Below are positions 1 to 5,416 of a DNA stretch of 5,416 nt, one piece after another. Location of the stretch: NCBI GenBank assembly GCA_020426085.1, contig JAGQQP010000326.1:1-5416 (forward strand). Direction: 5' to 3'. A program made the translations under genes and the position numbers. The stretch is from Planctomycetaceae bacterium. Lineage in GTDB: Bacteria > Planctomycetota > Planctomycetia > Planctomycetales > Planctomycetaceae. The notes below the pieces were generated by a model. That model was not told the DNA's origin. It ran no database searches and saw only the letters and a program-made list of their open reading frames with translations. Each line of letters starts with the position of its first letter. The first letter of the stretch is position 1.

Positions 1-180
1 TGACCCCATAACAGCTTCTAATTTCGATCATCAGGTAGCTGATCCTTCCTCGTTCTATCCATCAATCAATCACGCTTTATTTACCTTCAATAATTAGTAT
101 TCATTCTTCGTGTCAGGAGCCAGTTAGCTGCAAAGTACTTGAAAATCTATTAATGGAAATCATTGATTTAATTCCTGAAA

Positions 181-187
181 AGAAGGG
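181..187 (+). promoter_or_regulatory. Shine-Dalgarno-like site supporting the start at 192
   Basis: AGAAGGG lies 4 nt upstream of ATG 192, inside what would be coding sequence if the ATG at 153 were used. It supports the shorter, FixJ-length protein. Confidence 0.55.
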
Positions 188-191
188 CCAA

Positions 192-833
192 ATGACGGAA
201 TTTATTGTTTACATTATAGACGATGATCCTGATGTTTTAGATTCAATAGCCTATCTGTTAAAGACTTCCGGCTACACGGTCAAACCGTTTAACTGTCTGT
301 TTTCTTTTCTGGATTCAAACGATCTTGAAGCGCCAGGCTGTATTCTTCTTGATTTGATCATGCCGGGAATCTCTGGTATCGAAGCAATGCAGCTTTTAGA
401 CAAACGTCAGATTTGTTATCCAGTCATCATGATGAGCGCTTATGGTAATATTGAAAAAGCTGTCTCAGCGATGAAGCTTGGCGCGTGTGAATATCTGGAG
501 AAGCCATTTGCCAAAGAGAAATGTATTCGAGCAGTAGAAACGGCACGTATTATCTGGAACCAGCGAAGACTGGAGCCAGCGGAAAATAACATGCAATATC
601 TGCAACTGTATGATGGTCTCACCCGTCGGGAAAAGCAGGTATTTCATCTGATCGCAGAAGGCCATTCAGGGAAACAGATTGCGAACTCCATGATGATCAG
701 TTATCGAACCATGGAAAAACACAAAGCAAATGTAATCAATAAATTAGGTGCTTCCAGTACCACAGATATCGTCCACATTCTTTATAAGATAAAAGATATG
801 TCTGGTTATCGTAAGAATGGTTCACCTGAATAA
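192..833 (+). CDS. FixJ-type two-component response regulator (receiver + LuxR/GerE HTH)
   Basis: Cytoplasmic transcription regulator, 213 aa from the chosen start. Residues 1-115 are a CheY-like receiver domain with acidic pocket D10-D12, phospho-acceptor D54 (in LLDLIMPG), conserved S82 and K104 (in EKPF). These positions match the FixJ D54/K104 numbering, and the opening MTEFIVYIIDDD resembles the FixJ N-terminus. Residues from about 141 form a LuxR/GerE helix-turn-helix beginning LTRREKQVFHLIAEG, with recognition-helix region SYRTMEKHKANVINKLGA. I chose ATG 192 because it gives FixJ-like spacing and has AGAAGGG (181-187) a few bases upstream. An in-frame ATG at 153 would add 13 unusual residues and lacks a clear ribosome site. 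No partner histidine kinase is visible here; it could lie upstream. The coding sequence is visibly more AT-rich than the genes that follow. The family call is firm; the target genes are unknown. Confidence 0.95.
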   Translation: MTEFIVYIIDDDPDVLDSIAYLLKTSGYTVKPFNCLFSFLDSNDLEAPGCILLDLIMPGISGIEAMQLLDKRQICYPVIMMSAYGNIEKAVSAMKLGACEYLEKPFAKEKCIRAVETARIIWNQRRLEPAENNMQYLQLYDGLTRREKQVFHLIAEGHSGKQIANSMMISYRTMEKHKANVINKLGASSTTDIVHILYKIKDMSGYRKNGSPE

Positions 834-976
834 TCTCACCAGATTGTCAGCTTAAAGGGACAGCGACCAGGTTGACTCCTGCCCTGATCCGGCTCTGTAA
901 ATACTGCCTATTAGAATCTGCCACGAACAATCTTTTTTGCGTTTACATCGTTCGCGAATCGCCGCCGGCCCCCACC

Positions 977-2113
977 TTACGGCTTCGCTTCCTCCCGTTC
1001 TCGGGCTGCGTTGCGGATGGCGCGGCGGTTTTCGTAGGTCATGGGGACCTCTTTCAGCGTCTTTTTCTCGGTTGAATCCAGCGACTGGACCTCCAGTGTC
1101 ACGCTGTCTGCAGGGGGATGGCCCATGCGGGTCAGGAGTTCGACGAGGTCCTCTTCGAACCGTTTCTGCCATTTGGCGTCGTACGTCTGCTTGCTGAATT
1201 CGACAATCTCGGAGGCTGCAATACCGTTCAGGGAGACGAGCTGATACCACTCATTCCCCAGCTTGACCTCCGGCTGTGCTGCCTGCCAGCGTACCGCCGC
1301 GAAGGGGGACTTCTGGCCATGCGCTGGTTCGTCTTTAGAATTCCGGGCCGTCTCAACGAAAAAAACTACGAGCAGCATGATGACGAAGAGTCCGATCAGG
1401 CCGAGAATGATTCGCACCGGTGAATGACACGACGCGGAGAGCCCCTGTTTAGAAAACGGGAGCCCCGGCAGGGCGATCTGATCCTGCGTCCCTGCTCCGT
1501 TGGTTTCCTCCTGCAGACTGGCCTGCAGCGTTAACAGCTCTTCGCGTTTGGGGATCAACTGCAGACGCACGGCCCGCTGATTCAGAAAATAGATCCAGGT
1601 ATACAGGCCAATTAAAAACCCGGCCATGAACAGAAAGAAAATGAGGGCAAACAGCCAGCCTCCCGCACGCGACTGCCAGGACACATGCGCAAAGAAGATG
1701 AGAATCGAAACGCTGGGAGGCAGCAGGTACCACCAGAAGACATTCCGTAACAGCCAGATCTGATCTTCCACCTCGGTCAGGGAACGTTGCACGCACTGCA
1801 GCAGCGGTTCATCGGGTTCCGCCGGTTCCTGTCGATGCCTTCGCCGATAGACGAGCATGAACCCGGCCATCCAGATCAGGACCGGCACGGTCAGATACCA
1901 TGTCCACGGCGATTTGGTTACGGCTCCCAGAATGAACCAGATGGGAATCAGCAGCAGCGCGACACCGACTTCGCCGTAATCGCGATACAGAATCATCGTG
2001 CGGAACGCCTGCTGATCGCGGCGGACTTCCTGACGCAGCAGATCTGCATCAATGGTGACGCGTGTCTGAGATGCCTGTGCCTGCCAGGCTTGCTGAAATT
2101 CATCAGGAGCCAT
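977..2113 (-). CDS. Five-TM membrane protein, candidate anti-sigma/sensor partner of the ECF sigma
   Basis: A 378-aa integral membrane protein with no enzyme motif I recognise. Residues 1-46 are a charged, probably helical cytoplasmic segment (MAPDEFQQAWQAQ...). Predicted TM helices lie near 47-66, 71-90, 125-143, 153-177 and 233-254. Positive loops (YRRRHRQ after TM2, QRAVRLQLIPKR after TM4) place the N-terminus inside and residues 255-378 outside the membrane. That C-terminal domain holds WQAAQPEVKLGNEWYQLVSL and RMGHPP, and is a compact soluble domain. The start ATG overlaps the last 11 nt of the sigma-factor gene, with AAAGGGG 6 nt before it, which suggests translational coupling. A cytoplasmic N-terminus, membrane anchor and external sensor-like domain, encoded directly after an ECF sigma, fit an anti-sigma role. 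This is inference: no ZAS zinc motif or RskA-like domain is visible. I recall similar proteins beside sigma factors in planctomycetes. Confidence 0.85.
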   Translation of the reverse strand: MAPDEFQQAWQAQASQTRVTIDADLLRQEVRRDQQAFRTMILYRDYGEVGVALLLIPIWFILGAVTKSPWTWYLTVPVLIWMAGFMLVYRRRHRQEPAEPDEPLLQCVQRSLTEVEDQIWLLRNVFWWYLLPPSVSILIFFAHVSWQSRAGGWLFALIFFLFMAGFLIGLYTWIYFLNQRAVRLQLIPKREELLTLQASLQEETNGAGTQDQIALPGLPFSKQGLSASCHSPVRIILGLIGLFVIMLLVVFFVETARNSKDEPAHGQKSPFAAVRWQAAQPEVKLGNEWYQLVSLNGIAASEIVEFSKQTYDAKWQKRFEEDLVELLTRMGHPPADSVTLEVQSLDSTEKKTLKEVPMTYENRRAIRNAAREREEAKP

Positions 2114-2627
2114 CGGATTCCCCTTTCATCAGTTCATTCAGTCGTTGTTTCGCCCGGTTCAGTTTCACACCCACATTATTTTCCGAGATCCCCAGCACGT
2201 CGGACATCTCGCGGTAACTCAGTTCATCCAGGTAGAGCAGCACCAGAGCAGCATCCGCCTGCGGTAACTGACGAATCGCGCGGTACAGCTGCTCGACGGT
2301 ATCCCGCTGCTGTGCCGCTTCGGCTGAATTCGCACCTTTGGTGATGACGGTATGAACTTCGAGCAGCGGCTTCTGAATGATCCGCCGCGGTTTCTCTTTT
2401 CTCTGCCAGTTCATCGCGGTCTGCAGTGCCACGCGATAAAACCACGTCGCGGCACTCGATTTCTGTTCGAAGCGGGGTAAGGATTTCCAGGCCTGCAACA
2501 GAATTTCCTGCGCCAGGTCCTGTGTCTCTTCGCTGGTCAAAGTGTAAGCGCGTGCCACCTTCATGACCGCCGAGCCATGCTCGTCCAGCCACTTCATGAA
2601 CAGCGTCTTCTGGTCTTCGTTCAGCAA
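2103..2627 (-). CDS. ECF (sigma-70 family) RNA polymerase sigma factor
   Basis: A group IV sigma factor, 174 aa from the chosen start, that directs RNA polymerase to a specific promoter set. Sigma region 2 spans about residues 9-77, with the core-binding DLAQEI motif at 37-42 and the region 2.4-like ATWFYRVALQTAMNWQRKEK at 60-79. A linker follows, then region 4 at about 110-166 with LPQADAALVLLYLDELSYRE and the DNA-binding helix GISENNVGVKLNRAKQRL. The start chosen is TTG 2627, preceded by a strong AAGGAG with 7-nt spacing. The longer in-frame TTG at 2696 would add 23 residues without sigma homology and without a comparable ribosome site. The stop codon lies inside the next gene. No SnoaL or other C-terminal extension is present. 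The product is most likely controlled by the overlapping downstream membrane protein. Confidence 0.93.
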   Translation of the reverse strand: MLNEDQKTLFMKWLDEHGSAVMKVARAYTLTSEETQDLAQEILLQAWKSLPRFEQKSSAATWFYRVALQTAMNWQRKEKPRRIIQKPLLEVHTVITKGANSAEAAQQRDTVEQLYRAIRQLPQADAALVLLYLDELSYREMSDVLGISENNVGVKLNRAKQRLNELMKGESDGS

Positions 2628-2634
2628 GTCGACT

Positions 2635-2640
2635 CTCCTT
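2635..2640 (-). promoter_or_regulatory. Strong Shine-Dalgarno for the sigma factor (TTG start)
   Basis: On the minus strand AAGGAG is followed by seven bases (AGTCGAC) and then TTG at 2627-2625. This is the best ribosome site in the window and decides the sigma-factor start in favour of a rare TTG codon. Confidence 0.7.
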
Positions 2641-2761
2641 TCCACAAGTATTAGTAACTTGAACAGGGGATGACTTACAGAAAAAACGGCACTCAAATTA
2701 TTTTTACGGGAAAAACCGGGTACAGGTGTCTGCCGCTTTCACATTCAACGCGATGCCGAAG

Positions 2762-2788
2762 GGAACCGCTTGTGTTCCTGCAAGAACC
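2762..2788. promoter_or_regulatory. GAAC/GTTC half-site cluster in the divergent intergenic region, possible operator or ECF promoter element
   Basis: Three alternating half sites occur within 27 bp: GGAACC (2762-2767), GTTCC (2774-2778) and AGAACC (2783-2788). The first two form the perfect inverted repeat GGAAC-N7-GTTCC. The last two form a 14-bp near-palindrome (2774-2787, 12 of 14 positions symmetric). The two GAACC copies are 21 bp apart, about two helical turns. The cluster lies between the divergent sigma-factor and GIDE-ankyrin genes. GGAAC is also the common ECF -35 core, present here on both strands, but I see no convincing partner -10 element. The function is inferred from position and symmetry only. 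Confidence 0.35.
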
Positions 2789-2797
2789 TGTTACGAT
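2770..2797 (+). promoter_or_regulatory. Possible weak sigma-70-type promoter for the GIDE-ankyrin gene
   Basis: TTGTGT (2770-2775) and TACGAT (2792-2797) are separated by 16 bp and lie about 65 bp upstream of ATG 2861. The hexamers match consensus at 3 and 4 of 6 positions, so this is only a candidate. It overlaps the GAAC/GTTC cluster, so a bound repressor could block it. Confidence 0.2.
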
Positions 2798-2860
2798 TTG
2801 AGGCTGGTTTGCAGATCGACTGCGATCCCTGTTTCCCTCTTTTGACATACTGGAAAAACT

Positions 2861-4099
2861 ATGCTGCGCGGCTGCCTGTTCGCGTTGTTCTTCTGGCTGG
2901 CGATCGCCGGAGGTTACTGGTACTGGTTCGATCAGATCTATGATCCGCCGGGAAGCATCATTGGCGCGGTCTGCGTCGGCCTGATCACAACGCTATGCCT
3001 GGGCTCCATCATGAATGCCCGCACCGCGCGACGCGACCTGTCGCTGGCCGTCGCAGCGCGAAACGGATTGCGACTCGAAGATGGCAGAATGCTTGCCGTC
3101 GGGGGAACGATTCACCCCGTCGATCAGCCGTTGATTGCCCCCTTCAGCGGTAAGGAGTGTGTGATCTGCGAATACGATATCGGCCGCCCGGCCAGCAAAC
3201 CGACATCGCAGTCCGGCGAAACCCCAACCCCTTCCGACTACGCCGGTTTTCTGATGACACCCTGCGCGATCCGCACTTCACAGGGGGACGTGCGCCTGCT
3301 GGGCTATCCGATTCTGGAAGACATTCCCGATGCCGTCTGCAGCGGCTTTGATGCCGCCAAAAATGGATATGAATTTCTGACCAACACCGAATTCGAAAAT
3401 CGGACGGGCCTCAAAGTGGTGAGCATCCTCAGTGTCTTTGGCGAAGTCTGGTCTGACGATGACGGCTTCGTGCAGAAGAACATGCAGTTGCGCAACGTTC
3501 AACCCGAGGAACTCTTTTCGCTAAGAATGTTCGAACAGCTGCTGGATCAGAAGCAAAACCCGGAGACCGATGAGGACCTTGACGAGGATGAATATCTGGA
3601 TGAAGACGAAATCGAATCCAGGGGGATGGCGTTTTCGTATTCGACGCTCCCCAAAATGACGGAAAAGCGAATTGATGTGGGGGAACCGGTTTGTGTAATC
3701 GGAAAGTTTAATGAATCGCAACAGGGGCTGCTGCCTGCAGCGGGCAGCACGCAACCCAATCGGCTGATACGGGGCACTCTGGAAGCGCTGGAAAAAAAAT
3801 CCCGCAGTTCGTTTTACAGCCGCCTGCTGGGAGGCCTTGTGGTGCTGATCATCGTCAATGCCGTCGTTTATGGAATGACACACCTGTATCAGCATTCCCC
3901 GGAAAACATCAACCGTCGTCAGCAGGATGCCCTGCAGGCCATCAATCAGAATGATGAAGCGAAGCTCAAAGCCCAGTTACACCGGGGTCTCGATCCGAAT
4001 TTCAAAGACCGGAACGGCCAGACCCTGCTGGACCATGCACGCGAAATGCACCGCGATAACATGATCACCCTCCTGCGTAACGCCGGCGCTCAAGAGTAA
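2861..4099 (+). CDS. Membrane protein with GIDE/BAM-like domain and C-terminal ankyrin repeats
   Basis: A 412-aa membrane protein. TM helices lie near residues 5-23 and 32-51, followed by the positive NARTARRD. Residues about 60-310 resemble the GIDE/BAM domain of MUL1/MAPL: GGTIHPVDQPLIAPFSGKEC, then VICEYDIG, SVFGEVWSDDDGF and, near the end, KRIDVGEPVCVIGKF. A highly acidic segment (about 235-252, rich in D-E-D) interrupts this domain. A third TM helix (about 322-342) follows the basic EKKSRSSFYSR. Residues 354-410 read as about two ankyrin repeats (ALQAINQNDEAKLKAQLHRG, then DRNGQTLLDHAREM). Positive-inside reasoning puts the GIDE-like domain in the cytoplasm and the ankyrin part outside. 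ATG 2861 has only a weak GGA upstream, but it begins directly with the first TM helix. The gene is divergent from the ECF sigma gene. The molecular function is unknown; there is no RING finger. The GIDE match rests on motif recall and needs a profile check. Confidence 0.88.
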   Translation: MLRGCLFALFFWLAIAGGYWYWFDQIYDPPGSIIGAVCVGLITTLCLGSIMNARTARRDLSLAVAARNGLRLEDGRMLAVGGTIHPVDQPLIAPFSGKECVICEYDIGRPASKPTSQSGETPTPSDYAGFLMTPCAIRTSQGDVRLLGYPILEDIPDAVCSGFDAAKNGYEFLTNTEFENRTGLKVVSILSVFGEVWSDDDGFVQKNMQLRNVQPEELFSLRMFEQLLDQKQNPETDEDLDEDEYLDEDEIESRGMAFSYSTLPKMTEKRIDVGEPVCVIGKFNESQQGLLPAAGSTQPNRLIRGTLEALEKKSRSSFYSRLLGGLVVLIIVNAVVYGMTHLYQHSPENINRRQQDALQAINQNDEAKLKAQLHRGLDPNFKDRNGQTLLDHAREMHRDNMITLLRNAGAQE

Positions 4100-4149
4100 G
4101 TCTCCGGGTTGATATATGAATTCAGTTCCCCCCTGTCACCTCTTAACCA

Positions 4150-4587
4150 TTATGACAGAAACTGAGGCAGTTCTTCGATCCACTTTTCAAAACTTTCAGA
4201 ATAGCGTTCAAAACATCCCTGTTCTGCATAGTAATAGAAAACGGGCGTTTCCGGGCATTGAAGCGAGGAAACACAGAAGTAATCTCCATTGCCAATTGAA
4301 TAAAAGGGAATCATCTCTGCAGCCCAGGTCAGGTTCTCTTTCACTTCAAAGTCGTAGGAGAGTTCGATTGTGTCGTTTCCATTGTTCGGTCTCTCACCAA
4401 CATTCAGAATCTCTCCGGGAAAGGCATACTCCGCCATGAGATCGATAAAATCACGCATCTCGGCGGGAAAACGACAGGCGAATCGATTTTCCAGTGACCG
4501 CCAATCTTCTATTGAAGGGGGTTCGAAACCAGGTGATTCCCGTTCCAGACATGTCTCTAAAAGCTGACGAATTTCATCCTTAGTCAT
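4150..4587 (-). CDS. SUKH / SMI1-KNR4 family protein, possible immunity protein
   Basis: A soluble 145-aa protein of the SMI1/KNR4 (SUKH) fold, judged by the ordered signature: IEDWRSLENRFACRFPAEMR with FIDLM at about 26-51, MIPFYSIGNGDYFCVSS at about 92-108, VFYYYAEQG at 116-124, and the closing ESFEKWIEELPQFL at 131-144. SUKH proteins are common as immunity proteins to polymorphic toxins and also occur as general binding modules; no toxin is visible here. The start is uncertain. ATG 4587 has GGGA 8 nt upstream and a suitable length. ATG 4617 (or 4614) is in frame. A TTG at 4650 has GAGG at good spacing and would leave only 10 nt after the upstream stop. It is the last visible gene of the minus-strand operon led by the Ser/Thr kinase and converges on the GIDE-ankyrin gene 50 nt away. 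Confidence 0.85.
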   Translation of the reverse strand: MTKDEIRQLLETCLERESPGFEPPSIEDWRSLENRFACRFPAEMRDFIDLMAEYAFPGEILNVGERPNNGNDTIELSYDFEVKENLTWAAEMIPFYSIGNGDYFCVSSLQCPETPVFYYYAEQGCFERYSESFEKWIEELPQFLS

Positions 4588-4660
4588 AGATCGATTCCCG
4601 GTGCCACTGGTCATCATTTCTTTGACAATCGATGGTTGCTCGCATGTCAATTGATTCCCT

Positions 4661-5050
4661 CTAAGAATCTTCAGACTCGCTTTGTGATGGCCACTCCCAT
4701 CCATCGCGACGGCCGACATAGTCCCCGTGCAATCCCATACCGCTGAGGTCGACTGGCATGGGCTTCCCCTGGTAGGTAAGTCCCACATCCTGGCAATCGA
4801 TCCACTCAGACAAACTCGCCAGAATATCATGTATCGCGCTGTCACGTTCTTCCTGCAGCATCTCTGACAAAAGTTCTCGCTGCGGAAGAGTCAAAGCTTC
4901 AATGAATTGATTGAACTTTGCATGATCAGGAGCGTTTGAGAAAACTCCGCTCTCCGCTACGTGCGTGCTGGATCCATATAATCGAGTCTTGCTTACAAAC
5001 TCGTCGATGATTGCCTGATAGACGCTGAGTGCAGTCTCTGGATTTGACAT
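4661..5050 (-). CDS. Small conserved hypothetical protein, DUF6547-like
   Basis: A 129-aa soluble, acidic protein without signal peptide or TM segment. The N-terminal half is helical (TALSVYQAIIDEFVSKTRLY, later LTLPQRELLSEMLQEERDSA leading into IHDILASLSEWID). The C-terminus carries a compact conserved-looking motif, SGMGLHGDYVGRRDGWEWP, at about 103-121. This pattern resembles an uncharacterised family I recall as DUF6547; the number is from memory and the function is unknown. ATG 5050 (MSNPETA) is chosen; an in-frame GTG at 5062 would add four residues. Neither has a strong ribosome site, so coupling to the kinase gene, which stops at 5073, is likely. The SUKH gene follows closely, which suggests co-transcription of kinase, this gene and SUKH. 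Confidence 0.8.
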   Translation of the reverse strand: MSNPETALSVYQAIIDEFVSKTRLYGSSTHVAESGVFSNAPDHAKFNQFIEALTLPQRELLSEMLQEERDSAIHDILASLSEWIDCQDVGLTYQGKPMPVDLSGMGLHGDYVGRRDGWEWPSQSESEDS

Positions 5051-5072
5051 TTCATTGATCACTTATTTAAGT

Positions 5073-5416
5073 TTACTGATCCTGCGACAGATTCACGATC
5101 AAAGTTGCATCGGCGACGGAGTTAGATGATGACCTGCTTTGCGTGTCAGGTTGAATTTTCGACGCCTGGCCTTGCATCTGTTCTTCCCACCATTGGCTGG
5201 CATCCTGAATCGACCATTTGCCGTCGTTTTGACATTTCGACAATTCCAGAATCACGTCATGCGCGGTCTGTGGACGTTTTTTCGGATCCTTTTCCAGGCA
5301 CTGCATGACGATCTGTTCGAGATCAGCTGAGACCGGTTTCCCCAGTCGTTCTGAGAGGCTTTGTGGCTGCTCCTGTACGTGCTTCATGCAAATCTCGATC
5401 ACCGTTTCGCCGTCAA
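5073..5416 (-). CDS. Hanks-type serine/threonine protein kinase, C-terminal part (cut by the window edge)
   Basis: Only the last 113 codons are visible; the reading frame is open to the window end. The visible start DGETVIEICMKHVQEQP and then SERLGKPVSADLEQIVMQCL with EKDPKKRPQTA match subdomains X-XI of bacterial Hanks-type kinases, including the invariant Arg of the KKRP motif. After the catalytic domain comes WSIQDASQWWEEQ, a Trp-rich tail often seen on such kinases in planctomycetes and relatives. A Ser-rich end (SRSSSNSVADATL) follows, a possible autophosphorylation region. No TM helix or PASTA/WD repeats follow the kinase domain, so this end is cytoplasmic. The ATP-binding loop, HRD and DFG motifs lie outside the window, so catalytic competence cannot be judged. 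It is the first visible gene of the three-gene minus-strand operon. Confidence 0.92.
   Translation of the reverse strand, partial: DGETVIEICMKHVQEQPQSLSERLGKPVSADLEQIVMQCLEKDPKKRPQTAHDVILELSKCQNDGKWSIQDASQWWEEQMQGQASKIQPDTQSRSSSNSVADATLIVNLSQDQ

Noticed and set aside
30..43. ATCAG-GTAG-CTGAT hairpin near the left edge
   Set aside because: A 5-bp stem with no T-run; it may be the remnant of an upstream gene's 3' end but cannot be supported.
61..72. ATCA three-copy tetranucleotide repeat in the leader of the response regulator
   Set aside because: Too short to mean anything; AT-rich leaders commonly contain such runs.
868..881. CAGG-TTGACT-CCTG hairpin after the response regulator
   Set aside because: Only a 4-bp stem without a following T-run; expected by chance.
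928..955. Imperfect inverted repeat CGAACAAT ... ATCGTTCG between convergent genes
   Set aside because: One mismatch, a long loop, and no T-tract after the stem on either strand, so it is not a convincing terminator.
852..1250. Minus-strand ORF of 132 aa and several + strand ORFs over 872-1423
   Set aside because: They overlap the well-supported membrane protein gene in other frames and have low-complexity, Arg/Pro/Ser-rich translations without motifs.
1449..1796. Minus-strand ORF of 115 aa within the membrane protein gene, and the 185-aa + strand ORF at 1787-2344
   Set aside because: Alternate-frame readings of the membrane-protein and sigma genes; no domain or ribosome site supports them.
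2842..2847. Perfect TTGACA -35 hexamer just before the GIDE-ankyrin gene
   Set aside because: It lies 13 bp upstream of the start codon, and no -10-like sequence occurs at 16-18 bp spacing because that falls in GC-rich coding sequence.
4588..4845. N-terminal extension of the SUKH ORF up to 4845
   Set aside because: It runs mostly through the preceding DUF6547-like gene in another frame and the residues look random; the SUKH signature begins only after the internal Met codons.
5061..5072. ACTTA-TT-TAAGT inverted repeat between kinase stop and the next gene
   Set aside because: AT-rich 5-bp arms with a 2-nt centre would not form a stable hairpin; spacing suggests an ordinary operon junction.

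Overview
The window looks like chromosomal DNA from a planctomycete (Gimesia/Rubinisphaera-like). This is inferred from gene style, not from a marker gene. The pointers are a Hanks-type Ser/Thr kinase with a Trp-Trp tail motif, an ECF sigma factor translationally overlapped by a multi-pass membrane protein beginning with a PDEFQQAW-type N-terminus, a SUKH-fold protein, and moderate GC content.

Layout from left to right: (1) an AT-rich leader, then a FixJ-type response regulator on + (192-833). Its residue numbering matches canonical FixJ exactly (D54, S82, K104) if translation starts at 192. (2) A short convergent gap, then a two-gene minus-strand operon: an ECF sigma factor (start about 2627, end 2103) overlapping by 11 nt a five-TM membrane protein (2113 to 977) that is a good candidate for its anti-sigma/sensor partner. 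(3) A divergent intergenic region with an unusual cluster of GAAC/GTTC half sites. (4) A 412-aa membrane protein on + (2861-4099). It has an N-terminal TM hairpin, a GIDE/BAM-like domain carrying a very acidic insertion, a third TM helix and a C-terminal ankyrin module. (5) A minus-strand operon entering from the right edge: the C-terminal end of a Ser/Thr protein kinase (to 5073), a small conserved protein resembling DUF6547 (about 5050 to 4661), and a SUKH/SMI1-KNR4 domain protein (about 4587 to 4150).

Functionally, most of the window concerns signalling: two-component output, an ECF sigma with a presumed membrane regulator, and a kinase-led operon. The sigma/membrane-protein pair is probably one signalling unit, and the divergent GIDE-ankyrin gene is a plausible regulatory target. 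The kinase/DUF6547/SUKH set resembles accessory immunity-type gene groups. No RNA genes, CRISPR arrays, insertion sequences or convincing rho-independent terminators were found.
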